Below are positions 1 to 8,393 of a stretch of 64,000 nucleotides of DNA, piece by piece. Numbering within the stretch: the first letter of the stretch is position 1; every line of letters starts with the position of its first letter. The DNA is from Solirubrobacter deserti (GTDB lineage Bacteria; Actinomycetota; Thermoleophilia; Solirubrobacterales; Solirubrobacteraceae): positions 143,280-207,279 of the forward strand of contig NZ_JAPCID010000006.1 of the NCBI RefSeq assembly GCF_027587175.1, given 5' to 3'. The translations under genes were made by a program, and so were the position numbers. The notes under the pieces are model-generated. The model saw only the letters and a list, made by a program, of their open reading frames with translations, did not search any database and was not told where the DNA came from.

Positions 1-1262
1 TCGTACGGGGCCACCCGCTGTCGTTGCAGCTCGCGGCGTCCGCGGTCAAGGAGCATCCGGACGCGGTCATCCCGACCGTCACGCAGGAGCTCGCCGCGCT
101 CTACCTCGACGGCCTCGACCCGGAGACGCGAGCCGCCCTGGACCGCGCGTGCGTCCTGCGCCGCGTCACGCGCAGCCTGCTGCCCGACGGGTTCGACCGG
201 CTCGCCACGCTGCCGTTCGTCGAGCTCACCCCCGAGGGCCTGGTCATCCACGACACCGTGCGCGAGGCCGTCTCCGCGCTGCTGAAGGCCACCGATCCCG
301 TCCGCCACCGCGAGCACCGTGCCGCGGCCTGGCGCCAGATCCGCCACGAGCTCCCGGACGGCGGCTGGGCCTCGATCGCGGACATGATCGCGCTCGTCGA
401 GGAGCCGCTCGTGCGCGAGGCGTTCTTCCCGAGCGCCGTCCAGCACTACGCGGTCGAGACGGCCCGGCCGAGCGACCGCGACGCGATCCTGAAGATCGTC
501 GCCCGTCACCATCCTGGGCCGACGACGGCGCTGCTCAGCGACTGGTGGGACGCCGTCCCCGACGCCTTCCGCGTCGCGCGCGCCCCGCGCGGGACCGTCG
601 TCGCGTTCGCGGTCCTGTGCGACCTGCGCCGGATCCCCCAGGGCCTGTTCCTGCGCGACCCGGTCTGCCAGGCCTGGCGGGCGCACCTGCGCGCGCACCC
701 CGTGCCGAAGGGCCAGCGCGTCCTCGCGGCGCGTGTCGCGCTCGCCCACGGCACGGGCTCGGCGCCGTCGCCGTGCTTCAGCGCACTGCTGCGCGACGTC
801 GAGCGCGAGCGGCTGGAGGGCGTGGTCCGGCGCGTCTACGCCGTCTCCGGCGGCGCCGAGCTCGATGAGCAACTGGAGCCGCTCGGCTACCTGCCGATCG
901 ACGGCGGCGCGACGGTCTGCGACCTGGGCGCGGAGTCCGTCGCGGGCTGGCTGTCGGAACTGGCCGCGCGCGACCTCCCGGTGCGGAAGACCGCGCTCGA
1001 CCCCGAGGCGCGCGAGCTCACGCTGGACGGGCGGACCGTCGCGCTCACGAAGCTCGAATGTGCGGTCCTGCGCTACCTGCAGGAGCGTCAGGGCCAGGTC
1101 GTCCCGCGGGCGGCCCTGCTTCACGACGTCTGGGGCTACGAGTGGGCCGGCGGCGCGAACGCCGTCGACGTGGCGATCTGCGGCCTGCGGCGCAAGCTCG
1201 GCGAGCACGCCAAGCGCCTGGAGACCGTGCGGGGCGTCGGGTTCCGGATGGTGCCGCTCTAA
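1..1262 (+). CDS. STAND-like ATPase regulator with C-terminal OmpR-type winged helix (5' partial)
   Basis: The reading frame is open from the first base, so the gene begins upstream of the window; a TTG at 24 is internal. The visible N-terminus (RGHPLSLQLAA) resembles the end of the NTPase module of STAND or LuxR/SARP-type ATPase regulators. A helical middle region follows. The last ~90 residues form an OmpR/PhoB-type winged helix (LTKLECAVLRYL, then a VDVAICGLRRKLG recognition helix and a GFRM wing). Inference: a transcription regulator coupling NTP or ligand sensing to DNA binding. The target and the upstream domain cannot be seen. The TAA stop lies 45 nt before the next start. Confidence 0.72.
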   Translation, partial: VRGHPLSLQLAASAVKEHPDAVIPTVTQELAALYLDGLDPETRAALDRACVLRRVTRSLLPDGFDRLATLPFVELTPEGLVIHDTVREAVSALLKATDPVRHREHRAAAWRQIRHELPDGGWASIADMIALVEEPLVREAFFPSAVQHYAVETARPSDRDAILKIVARHHPGPTTALLSDWWDAVPDAFRVARAPRGTVVAFAVLCDLRRIPQGLFLRDPVCQAWRAHLRAHPVPKGQRVLAARVALAHGTGSAPSPCFSALLRDVERERLEGVVRRVYAVSGGAELDEQLEPLGYLPIDGGATVCDLGAESVAGWLSELAARDLPVRKTALDPEARELTLDGRTVALTKLECAVLRYLQERQGQVVPRAALLHDVWGYEWAGGANAVDVAICGLRRKLGEHAKRLETVRGVGFRMVPL

Positions 1263-1293
1263 CAAGAAATCCCCACCGGTCCGCTCGACCCAT

Positions 1294-1299
1294 TAGGCT
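1294..1299 (+). promoter_or_regulatory. -10 box, leaderless-type
   Basis: TAGGCT ends 8 nt before the ATG at 1308, so transcription would start at or next to the start codon. No ribosome binding site is visible and no clear -35 box. Confidence 0.5.
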
Positions 1300-1307
1300 C
1301 GCCGCCG

Positions 1308-2423
1308 ATGAGGAGAGTGGTCGGTTGTGCGGCGCTGATGATCGCGCTGTGGGCGGCGCCGTCGGCGCACGCGGCGTTCAAGCCGGTGGCCGCGGCCACC
1401 GGAGTCACCCCGGGGTTCGCCGTCGGGGCTGACGTCAAGGGCGGCGTCTTGCGCACGCTGCGCATCGACAGCACGGGCGCGGGCGTGATCAAGTGGCGCT
1501 GCTCGGGCCCGTGCCGCCGGACGGGCGGGCCGCCGGAGCGAATCACGCACCCCAAGGGCGCGACCGTCATCCACCGCCTCAACCTGCGGATGCTCAAGGG
1601 CACGTCGCTGATGATCGACGTCGTCGTGCCGAGCGGGCAGAGCCGGTTCCTGCGAGTCGCCGCGCGCAACCGGCGCCCGGTTGTGACCGCAGCCGGCTGC
1701 CTCGACGGGCAGGGCCGCCGCGGTGCGTGCCCCGCGCCGGTGACGCTGCCGTCGCCGCCGGGTCCCGGCCCGTCCGCTCCGGTACCGCCCGCGGCCACGC
1801 CGGCCGCCACGGTCACGCCCGAGCCGACGATCATGCCCCCGCCGACGGTCGCTCCGCCCGTCAACAACCCGGACGGAGCGCTCGAGAAGGTCACGCGCGT
1901 GGGCACGAGCCACGCGCGCGTCTCCGGCTGGGCGAGCGACGCCGACGTGGCGAGCGCGGCTATCACGGTGCGCTCGCTGGTAGAGGGCGCGCCCGCCGCG
2001 GAGGCGGCCGCCGGGCTTGTCCACGCCCAGTTCTCCGGGCACGGCTTCAACTTCCTCGTCCCGATCGACGACCGGCGCCGGAACATCTGCGTCGTTGCGG
2101 TGAACGTCGGCGGCGGAAGCGATCGACTCCTGCGAGGTTGCCGCGCGGTGCCGGAATTGGCCGACCTCAATGACGACGGCTACGTCGGGTGCGTGGACCA
2201 GCAGCGCCTCCTTGCGCGCTACGGCCAGAACGGGGTGGAGCTGCCCGAGGACCTCAACAACAACGGCACGGTCGAGATCATGGACCTATCGATGCTGCTC
2301 AGCCGCTTCCGGCCGCCGCCGGCCGAGCCGAAGTGCCCGTCGCTCAATACCAGCGCATACGGGGCATCGGCTCGGGATCGCGGGGATAGGTCTGCCGCGG
2401 GGCGGGCCGGCGGCGTCGCATGA
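1308..2423 (+). CDS. Secreted protein with C-terminal type I dockerin-like domain
   Basis: 371 residues. Residues 1-22 are a signal peptide (basic MRR, hydrophobic core, AHA cleavage site). A globular region of unknown fold runs to ~140, then a Pro/Thr/Ala-rich linker at ~145-185, then a second globular segment. Residues ~284-337 hold two calcium-loop repeats, DLNDDGY (from D286) and DLNNNGT (from D315), each followed by a helix with LL-x-R-[YF]: the paired F-hand pattern of type I dockerins. Dockerins bind cohesins in cellulosomes; outside clostridia they also occur in unrelated secreted proteins. No cohesin is in the window, so the partner is unknown. The C-terminal tail beyond ~345 is low complexity. 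Confidence 0.75.
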   Translation: MRRVVGCAALMIALWAAPSAHAAFKPVAAATGVTPGFAVGADVKGGVLRTLRIDSTGAGVIKWRCSGPCRRTGGPPERITHPKGATVIHRLNLRMLKGTSLMIDVVVPSGQSRFLRVAARNRRPVVTAAGCLDGQGRRGACPAPVTLPSPPGPGPSAPVPPAATPAATVTPEPTIMPPPTVAPPVNNPDGALEKVTRVGTSHARVSGWASDADVASAAITVRSLVEGAPAAEAAAGLVHAQFSGHGFNFLVPIDDRRRNICVVAVNVGGGSDRLLRGCRAVPELADLNDDGYVGCVDQQRLLARYGQNGVELPEDLNNNGTVEIMDLSMLLSRFRPPPAEPKCPSLNTSAYGASARDRGDRSAAGRAGGVA

Positions 2424-2440
2424 ACTTGAACATGGATAGC

Positions 2441-2488
2441 ATCCTAGTACATATCTTCCTAGGAAGCAATATCCCGCGACGATAATCT
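2441..2488 (+). promoter_or_regulatory. Probable MarR operator and leaderless promoter
   Basis: A perfect 12-bp palindrome CTTCCTAGGAAG lies at 2455-2466, preceded by a half-like ATCCTAG at 2441-2447, in an unusually AT-rich stretch. TAATCT (2483-2488) is the -10 box, 7 nt before the MarR ATG. The palindrome covers the expected -35 position, so binding by the MarR protein would repress its own gene (inference). Confidence 0.5.
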
Positions 2489-2495
2489 TTCGGCG

Positions 2496-2987
2496 ATGCG
2501 CGACAGCGTCGATGACATCCTCGACCAGTGGGCCCGCGAGCGGCCCGATCTCGACGCGACGCCGATCGGCGTGATCGGCCGCATGTCGCGGCTGGCGCGG
2601 GCGCTGGAGGCGCGGCTGGAACCCGTCTACGCCGAACACGGGCTCGAGCCCGGCTGGCACGACCTGCTGGCCACGCTGCGCCGTCAGGGCCCGCCGTTCA
2701 AGCTGCGCCCGACCGACCTCACGCACTCGTCCATGCTCACGTCGTCCGGCACCACCAAGCGCCTGGACAAGCTCGAGGCGGCCGGCCTGATCGCGCGCGA
2801 GCCCGACCCCAACGACCGCCGCGGCACGCTGATCGCGCTCACGGACAAGGGCCGGAAGCTCGTCGACGATGTCACCGGCCCGCACCTCGCCAACGAGGCG
2901 CGGCTGCTGGAGCCGCTGAGCCAGGCGGAGCGCGAACAGCTCGCCGGGCTCCTGCGCAAGCTCAATCTCGGTCTGCCACCGCTTTGA
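2496..2987 (+). CDS. MarR family transcriptional regulator
   Basis: 163 residues, typical MarR length. The winged helix sits at ~55-125: LTHSSMLTSSGTTKRLDKLE is the recognition region and DPNDRRGTLIALTDKG the wing, both MarR signatures. Flanking helices would form the dimer interface. The ligand and targets are unknown. The start is the ATG 7 nt after a TAATCT box, so the mRNA is likely leaderless. The 3' end overlaps the convergent methyltransferase gene by 26 bp. Confidence 0.9.
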   Translation: MRDSVDDILDQWARERPDLDATPIGVIGRMSRLARALEARLEPVYAEHGLEPGWHDLLATLRRQGPPFKLRPTDLTHSSMLTSSGTTKRLDKLEAAGLIAREPDPNDRRGTLIALTDKGRKLVDDVTGPHLANEARLLEPLSQAEREQLAGLLRKLNLGLPPL

Positions 2988-3726
2988 AGAACGTGTAGCT
3001 GAACGTTTCGGTCGCGGCCAGGTCGGCGATGCCGCGGTCGAAACGGTCGGCGTCGATCAACCCGCCGGCCAGCGCCGGCTCGCGCACGCCCTCGATCATC
3101 GCCGTGAACGTCTTGAGCGTGAAGGCGTCGACCAGCTCCGGCTTGCTCGCGTCGACGTAGACCATGCGCGGCGACACGCGCACGCTGCCGAACCCGGCCT
3201 CGGACACCAGCGGGTACAGCCGCCGGCCGATCTTCGCGTCCCCGCTCTGGAGCTTTATGAGGCAGTCGATGGCGTCGTTGGCGGCGTCGCTCTCGGGATG
3301 GAAGTAGGCCGAGCCGTGGTCACCCTCGATCACGGTGATCGTGCCGCCGGGCCGCAGCAGGGTCCGCAGGCGGCGCAGCGCCGCGTACGGGTCGCGCAGG
3401 TGCTCGAGCACGAAGCACACGAAGATGTGGTCGAACGGCTCGGCCCGGAACGAGAACAGGTCGGCCTGCTCGAAGGTGACGTTGGGCGCGGTCACCCGCT
3501 CACGCGCGACCGCGAGCGACTGGGGCGAGATCTCGATGCTGGTGATCTGCGCTTCGGGCGAGTTCGCCGCGAGCGTGATCGTCTGCGCGCCGACCCCGCA
3601 GCCCGCCTCCAGCACGCGGCTGCCGGCCGGATACGCGGTGTCGTGGTGCAGCAGCTCGACGAGCGCGCCCGCCTGGTCGTTGAGGCGCTCGCTCTCGCGC
3701 TCCGCGTATCCGTGGACGTAGGCCAT
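2962..3726 (-). CDS. Class I SAM-dependent methyltransferase
   Basis: 254 residues. Motif I, VLEAGCGVGAQT (~39-50), binds S-adenosylmethionine; ITSIEISP is the acidic post-I strand; FDHIFVCFVLEHLRDP and LLRPGGTITVIEGD are motifs II-III. The family methylates many small molecules, so the substrate cannot be told. ATG start (ATG GCC TAC). It is divergent from the DsbA-like gene with 20 bp between starts, and its end overlaps marR by 26 bp. Confidence 0.88.
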   Translation of the reverse strand: MAYVHGYAERESERLNDQAGALVELLHHDTAYPAGSRVLEAGCGVGAQTITLAANSPEAQITSIEISPQSLAVARERVTAPNVTFEQADLFSFRAEPFDHIFVCFVLEHLRDPYAALRRLRTLLRPGGTITVIEGDHGSAYFHPESDAANDAIDCLIKLQSGDAKIGRRLYPLVSEAGFGSVRVSPRMVYVDASKPELVDAFTLKTFTAMIEGVREPALAGGLIDADRFDRGIADLAATETFSYTFFKAVADRD

Positions 3727-3732
3727 GGCCCG

Positions 3733-3738
3733 TAGTCT
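3733..3738 (+). promoter_or_regulatory. -10 box, leaderless-type
   Basis: TAGTCT ends 8 nt before the GTG at 3747. It lies in the 20-bp gap between two divergent genes, so there is no room for a leader. Confidence 0.5.
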
Positions 3739-3746
3739 GCCTCACC

Positions 3747-4550
3747 GTGGCCATCGACATCGAACTGTTCACCGACCCGGCGTGCCCGTTCGCCTTTTCC
3801 GCCGAGCCGATGCGGCAGCGGCTGCGCTGGCACTACGGAGACGGCCTGCGCTGGCGCACGACGATGATCGTGCTCACGCTGGAACCGGGCGAGGCGGAGA
3901 AGCTGCAGTCCGGCGCGCCCGGGCTGCAGCGCAAGTACGGCATGCCGATCGACCCCGCGCCGTACCCCGAGCCGTCCTCGTCCGAGCCCGCGTGCCGGGC
4001 GGTCGTCGCCGCCCGCCTGAACGCGCCCGAGCTGGAAGAGCGGCTGCTGCGCCGGCTGCGCGTGCGGCGCATGGACGGCGGTCTGCTCGATGACCCCGAG
4101 CTGATCGCGGGCGCCGCGGCCGAAGCCGGGCTGGACCCGGACGAGCTGCGCCGCTGGTGCGACACGGCCGGGGTGGAGGACGCGCTGCGCGACGACATCG
4201 CCCGCGCGCGCCACCCCTCGGCGGCCGCCCGCGCGCTCGACCACAAGCTCGGCGGCCCTGCCCAGGAGCGCCGCTACACGGCGCCGAGCTACGAGCTCGC
4301 CAGCGGCGGTCAGACGTTCTCGCTGCCCGGCTTCAACCCGGTCGAGGCCTACGAGGCGGCGATCGCGAACCTGGACCCGCAGCTGCCGCGGCGCCCCAAG
4401 CCCGAGAACGTGACCGAGCTGCTGAAGTGGGCGGACGAGCCGCTGGCCACGGCCGAGGTCGAGCTGATCATGCAGCGCCCGTCGCGCGCGCAGCTCGCGC
4501 GCGTGGCGCAGCCGATCCCGACCGGCGCCGACTGCTACTGGAGGCTCTGA
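3747..4550 (+). CDS. DsbA-family thioredoxin-fold protein
   Basis: 267 residues. The N-terminal motif FTDPACPFAF sits at the usual redox position of the DsbA/FrnE/2-hydroxychromene-2-carboxylate isomerase group, but only one cysteine is present (CPFA, not CxxC). A helical insertion follows, then the cis-proline loop near SLPGFNP. There is no signal peptide, so it is cytoplasmic. The lone cysteine argues for an isomerase or glutathione/thiol-transferase-like role over a disulfide oxidase (inference). GTG start supported by the TAGTCT box 8 nt upstream. The 3' end overlaps the convergent LtrA gene by 16 bp. Confidence 0.78.
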   Translation: MAIDIELFTDPACPFAFSAEPMRQRLRWHYGDGLRWRTTMIVLTLEPGEAEKLQSGAPGLQRKYGMPIDPAPYPEPSSSEPACRAVVAARLNAPELEERLLRRLRVRRMDGGLLDDPELIAGAAAEAGLDPDELRRWCDTAGVEDALRDDIARARHPSAAARALDHKLGGPAQERRYTAPSYELASGGQTFSLPGFNPVEAYEAAIANLDPQLPRRPKPENVTELLKWADEPLATAEVELIMQRPSRAQLARVAQPIPTGADCYWRL

Positions 4551-5353
4551 AGCATCCAGCCGTCGATCGCGCTCACGAGGTACGCGTAGAGGCCGTAGAT
4601 GCCGAGGATCGCGACCCCGACCGGGATCGCGGTGGTGAGGATGGTCGCGGCGGCGCCGAGCTCTGAGTGATGCTCGATGTAGTAGGCGGCGACGTGCAGC
4701 CCGCCGCCGCCGGCGACGACCGCGGCGATGACCGGCACGTTCCCGTAGCCCCACCCGAACGACTTCTCGCGGCGCGCGTGCAGGAAGTCACCGAACGGGA
4801 TCACGAAGTACGCCCACCAGAGCCCGAACGTGAGGCCGACGCCGGCGAACGCGACGACCGCCGCGGAGACGCTCCAGCCCGGCCCTTCCGGCCCGACGAC
4901 CGCGCTGAGCGACGCGATAGCGCCGATGATCCCCTCGCCGAGGGCGATGATGATCAGCAGCCCGTAGCGCTCGGCGAGGTGGTGCGCGTGCCACGGCGTG
5001 CCGCCGCGGCGCGTCTCGGCGATGTACGGGCCCGTGAACTCGAGCGCGGTCAGCAGGATCACGAAGATGAACGTCACGAGGATCGACGTGTGCGCGAACA
5101 CGAGGACGATCCAGCCGACCTGGGCGACCGAGATCCAGTCGTCGACGTCGAACGCCCACGAGAACCACGAGAAGTTGATCCACGCCCACGTGATCCCGAA
5201 GGCCGCGAACGTGAAGCCGATGATCCCGGCCTTCACGTGGCCATCGGCCAGGTAGTGCGCGAGCTCGTCGGCCGCCATGCCGTACGCGACGACGAAAAGC
5301 AGCTCGAGCGGCGTCGTGACGCGGTGCGTCTCGTGCGGATCGCGCCCGCCCAT
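4535..5353 (-). CDS. Low temperature requirement A (LtrA)-like membrane protein, short form
   Basis: 272 residues, hydrophobic throughout with about seven membrane segments. HRVTTPLELLFVVAYGMAADELAHYL matches the family's N-terminal first helix, and ERYGLLIIIALGEGII is its central signature. LtrA proteins are commonly nearer 370-400 residues, so the last helices are missing or the gene ends early. The molecular role of LtrA is not established. The ATG is fixed by an in-frame TGA 36 nt upstream. It follows the VOC gene by 30 bp on the same strand, a likely two-gene operon. Confidence 0.78.
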   Translation of the reverse strand: MGGRDPHETHRVTTPLELLFVVAYGMAADELAHYLADGHVKAGIIGFTFAAFGITWAWINFSWFSWAFDVDDWISVAQVGWIVLVFAHTSILVTFIFVILLTALEFTGPYIAETRRGGTPWHAHHLAERYGLLIIIALGEGIIGAIASLSAVVGPEGPGWSVSAAVVAFAGVGLTFGLWWAYFVIPFGDFLHARREKSFGWGYGNVPVIAAVVAGGGGLHVAAYYIEHHSELGAAATILTTAIPVGVAILGIYGLYAYLVSAIDGWMLQSLQ

Positions 5354-5383
5354 GCGCCGCGCGACGGTGGGCGAGCGGGCTCG

Positions 5384-5941
5384 TCACGTAGAGAGCGTCG
5401 GGCGCCGGGCCATCAGCTGCTCGATCGCGTCCGCGACGTGGATGCGATCGATGGCGCGGTCGCCGCGCTCGACGCGGATGGTGTGCGCGGTGAACAGCAC
5501 GTCGGCGTGCGTGGTGCCGTGCGGCGGCTCGAAGCGGTAGGACGCGAGCTCGATCAGCAGGCCGAGCGGGTCCTGGAAGTAGATCGAGTCCATGAAGCCG
5601 CGGTCCTTGACGCCGCTGTGGCGGATGCCGCGCTCGTCGAGCCGCTCGACGGCCTGCGCGAACATCGCCTGGCTGAGCGCGAACGCGACGTGGTGGACGC
5701 AGCCGGGGTCCGTCGGCGTGCGGCTCGGGTCGGCTTCCCGGTCCTCCTTGGTGAAGATCGTGATCAGGCGGCCGTCGCCCGGGTCGAAGTACAGGTGGCT
5801 CTCGTCCGCGTTGTCGAGGTTGGGCTGCTCGAACACGAACGGCATCCCGAGCACGCCCTCCCAGAAGTCGATCGAGGTCTGGCGGTCGGCGCCGACGAGG
5901 GTGATGTGGTGGACGCCTTGGCTCTGGAGCTTGCGGTTCAT
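5384..5941 (-). CDS. VOC-superfamily protein, glyoxalase/extradiol dioxygenase type
   Basis: 185 residues. Begins with the typical VOC strand GVHHITLVGADRQTSIDFWEGVLGM, and a second half-module has CVHHVAFAL with DPLGLLIELAS. The histidines of HHIT and HHVAF plus the glutamate in LIELAS are the expected 2-His-1-Glu metal ligands. Probably a metal-dependent ring-cleaving or isomerase-type enzyme of unknown substrate. Starts 9 nt after a TAATTT box, so likely leaderless, and leads an operon with the LtrA gene. Confidence 0.82.
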   Translation of the reverse strand: MNRKLQSQGVHHITLVGADRQTSIDFWEGVLGMPFVFEQPNLDNADESHLYFDPGDGRLITIFTKEDREADPSRTPTDPGCVHHVAFALSQAMFAQAVERLDERGIRHSGVKDRGFMDSIYFQDPLGLLIELASYRFEPPHGTTHADVLFTAHTIRVERGDRAIDRIHVADAIEQLMARRPTLST

Positions 5942-5950
5942 CGGGGCCCG

Positions 5951-5956
5951 AAATTA
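5951..5956 (-). promoter_or_regulatory. -10 box, leaderless-type
   Basis: On the minus strand TAATTT ends 9 nt before the VOC ATG at 5941. Confidence 0.42.
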
Positions 5957-5984
5957 CCAGCGTCCACCACGGGTCACATCTTCG

Positions 5985-7943
5985 TCAGCGGCGGTCCAGC
6001 GGCCCGAACTCGGGCGGCGGACTGCGGTGGTGCGTCGCGGCCTCGTAGGCCGCGGCGATGTCGAACAGCGTGTGCTCGCGGAACGGCAGCGCGAGGAAGT
6101 CCACGCCCACCGGCAGCCGCGCTGGCTTCGGCGCCAGCAGCTGGCCGTCCGGCCCACGGTCGTGGACCCGGGTCGTGAAGCCGGCCGGCACGGTCAGCGC
6201 CGGGAAGCCGCGACTCGAGATCGCCGTCCAGTTCGAGCCCCGGTCGTTGACCGTCGGCTCCTGCACCGCGGTCAGCACGGCCGGCGGGATGTTCCCCGAC
6301 GGGTAGACCACGGCGTCGAGGTCGAGCTCGGCGAAGCACTGGTGCACGACGGTCTGCATCGTGTGCTTGGCCTGCAGGGCGCTCGCGGTCGCCAGGGTGA
6401 GCGCGCGGTCCGCGCTCTCCAGGCTCGCCTTGCGGTTCACGAGCACCGGGTCGGTCCAGAAGTTCGCCTTGGTGATCAGGTCCGTGAGGCTCTTGATGTT
6501 GGCGTCACCACGCTCCCGGATGTAGGCGTTGAGGTTGTACCGGGCGTCGCCCGCGTCGCTGCCCGTGCCGCCGATGTTGCGGATGCTCGGGCGCCCGGCC
6601 GCGGTGTGCGGCACCTTCGAGGTGTCGAAGAACAGGTCCAGCAACGTCGCGTTGTGGTCGCCGCCCGGCGGGAACAGCGCCGGCCACTGCGGCGTGAACT
6701 GCTGGTTGAGCCACTTCGGCACGAAGCGGTCCACGCAGCTCTGGAACAGCGCACCCTTCGGGCCGGGGTCGACGACCGTGGCCCCGAGCCGGCGCAGCTC
6801 GCCGACGGCGCGGTCGACGATGTCGATCGACTCTGCGTCCGCGGGCGTGAACAGGTCCTTGTCCATGTACTCGCGGATCACGCCGATCCGGTAGCCGAAC
6901 AGCCGCCGGCTGCCGGTGTAGCTCTCGTACGGGCGCTCGGGCAGCCGCCCGTTGCTGAACGCGGTGAGCTCGTCCTTGGGGTCGAACCCGGCGTAGGCGC
7001 TGAGCACGCGCGCCGTGTCCTGGACCGTTCGGCACATGGGTCCGACGCGGGTGTTGAGCCCGCGCTGGATCATGCCGTCGGCGCTGACCAGCTCCCGCGT
7101 CGGCACCAGCCCGACGACGTTGTTCCAGCGCGCGGGCTTGACGACCGAGCCCCCGGTCTCCTCGGCGATCGAGCAGGTGACCATGTTCGTGGCCACCGAC
7201 ACGGCCGAGCCGCCGCTGGAGCCGCCCGGGTCGCGCTCGGTGTCGTACGGGTTGCAGCCCGTCCCGCCCCAGGAGCTGCGCGCGTCGCCGCCCGCGTACT
7301 CGTCCATGTTGGCCTTGGCGAGGATGATCGCGCCGGCCGCCCGCAGGCGCGCGACGACCGTCGCGTCGTCCGGCGGCCGGTCGTTGGCCCAGAACGCGTC
7401 CGCGCCGGAGGTCGTGCGCAGGTCGAACGTGTCGTACTGGTCCTTGATCGAGAACACCGCGCCGTGCAGCGGGCCGGCGAGCCGGCCCGTGCGCGCGAAC
7501 TGCTGGTCGAGCCGCGCGGCGGTCTCGAGCGCGTCCGGCATCCGGGGGTCGTTGTCGGCCGGGTCGGTCTGGCTGCGCGCCTTGCGCGCGTCGAAGCCCC
7601 AGGCGACGCGGTGCTTGGGCCGGAGGTTGAGCGTGATGAGCGCGTTGACCTTGCCCGCGTGCGGGATCATCGTGATCGGACCGAGGATGCCCTGCGGCTC
7701 GCTCACGCACGTCCCGTTGTAGGCCTTGATGCGCTCGAGATAGAGCTTGACCACGTCGGTGGTCGTCACTTGACGGCGCTGGATCGCGTGCTGGATGTCG
7801 GCGATCGTCGCTTCCTCGATCTTGAAGCCGCGCCCGCGATCCCAGTCCCAGTCGCGGTCCCCGCTTGCGTGCGCCGCTGGCGCCGCGCCCAGGCCGATGA
7901 CCATCGCGAACGCGCCCGCGAAGGCCGCTCTCCGTCTCCTCAT
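5985..7943 (-). CDS. Secreted amidase-signature hydrolase
   Basis: 652 residues. The ATG at 7943 was chosen because GAGGGGGA sits just upstream and a signal peptide follows (MRRRR, hydrophobic core, AHA near residue 26). Amidase-signature triad: Lys in FSIKDQYD (~K167), cis-Ser in DPGGSSGGS (~242-246), nucleophile Ser in EETGGSVVKPA (~S266). The family hydrolyses amide bonds in many small molecules and peptides. Its length exceeds the ~450-500 of cytoplasmic members; the extra sequence lies in the C-terminal half. The substrate is outside the cell and unknown. The long open frame on the opposite strand is a GC-composition artefact. Confidence 0.88.
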   Translation of the reverse strand: MRRRRAAFAGAFAMVIGLGAAPAAHASGDRDWDWDRGRGFKIEEATIADIQHAIQRRQVTTTDVVKLYLERIKAYNGTCVSEPQGILGPITMIPHAGKVNALITLNLRPKHRVAWGFDARKARSQTDPADNDPRMPDALETAARLDQQFARTGRLAGPLHGAVFSIKDQYDTFDLRTTSGADAFWANDRPPDDATVVARLRAAGAIILAKANMDEYAGGDARSSWGGTGCNPYDTERDPGGSSGGSAVSVATNMVTCSIAEETGGSVVKPARWNNVVGLVPTRELVSADGMIQRGLNTRVGPMCRTVQDTARVLSAYAGFDPKDELTAFSNGRLPERPYESYTGSRRLFGYRIGVIREYMDKDLFTPADAESIDIVDRAVGELRRLGATVVDPGPKGALFQSCVDRFVPKWLNQQFTPQWPALFPPGGDHNATLLDLFFDTSKVPHTAAGRPSIRNIGGTGSDAGDARYNLNAYIRERGDANIKSLTDLITKANFWTDPVLVNRKASLESADRALTLATASALQAKHTMQTVVHQCFAELDLDAVVYPSGNIPPAVLTAVQEPTVNDRGSNWTAISSRGFPALTVPAGFTTRVHDRGPDGQLLAPKPARLPVGVDFLALPFREHTLFDIAAAYEAATHHRSPPPEFGPLDRR

Positions 7944-8047
7944 GTTCCCCCTCTGTCGTGCGGACTTCCCCGCGAGGACGCTATTCGCGGGATGCGGGGC
8001 GAACCTAGGGACCGGCGGTCGGGACCGGCTCGACCGCGCGGCGGATG

Positions 8048-8053
8048 TACCCT
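8048..8053 (+). promoter_or_regulatory. -10 box, leaderless-type
   Basis: TACCCT ends 7 nt before the ATG at 8061; no ribosome binding site is present. Confidence 0.5.
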
Positions 8054-8060
8054 TGGCCCC

Positions 8061-8393
8061 ATGCCGGCCCAAGGTCCTTGCCCGAACTGCAACGGGCAGC
8101 TCGTCCAGGTGGAGCGCAGCGGCGTCCACATCGACGCCTGTCGCCAGTGCCGCGGCGTCTTCCTCGACCGCGGCGAGCTCGACGAGATCCTCAAGCGCGA
8201 GCGTCAATACGTCGCGAGTGCGCACGACGACGACGAGGAGTTCTTCCGCGAGGTGTCCGGGAAGCCGCAGAAGCAGCAGAGCTACGGCATGGACGCGCAG
8301 AGCGCGATGAAGCTCTTCAAGGACTACCAGTCCCACAAGTCCCACAAGAGCAAGCACCGCAAGAAGAGCGTCCTCGACGAGCTGTTCGGCTGA
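8061..8393 (+). CDS. TFIIB-type zinc-ribbon protein
   Basis: 110 residues. The first ~45 residues are a zinc ribbon with knuckles CPNCNG and CRQCRG, followed by VFLDRGELDEIL, the usual continuation in bacterial zf-TFIIB proteins. The rest is charged and helical, ending in a Ser/His/Lys-rich stretch (SHKSHKSKHRKK). Function is not established; nucleic-acid or protein binding is plausible. ATG after TACCCT. The TGA overlaps the CTG proposed as the start of the downstream transporter, so the two are probably co-translated. Confidence 0.8.
   Translation: MPAQGPCPNCNGQLVQVERSGVHIDACRQCRGVFLDRGELDEILKRERQYVASAHDDDEEFFREVSGKPQKQQSYGMDAQSAMKLFKDYQSHKSHKSKHRKKSVLDELFG

Noticed and set aside
5592..8393. 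A 933-codon open frame on the plus strand opposite the amidase gene
   Set aside because: It is antisense to a gene with an intact catalytic triad. Its Arg/Ala/Val/Asp-rich composition is the usual shadow of GC-rich third positions. Only the last 111 codons (zinc ribbon, from 8061) are real.
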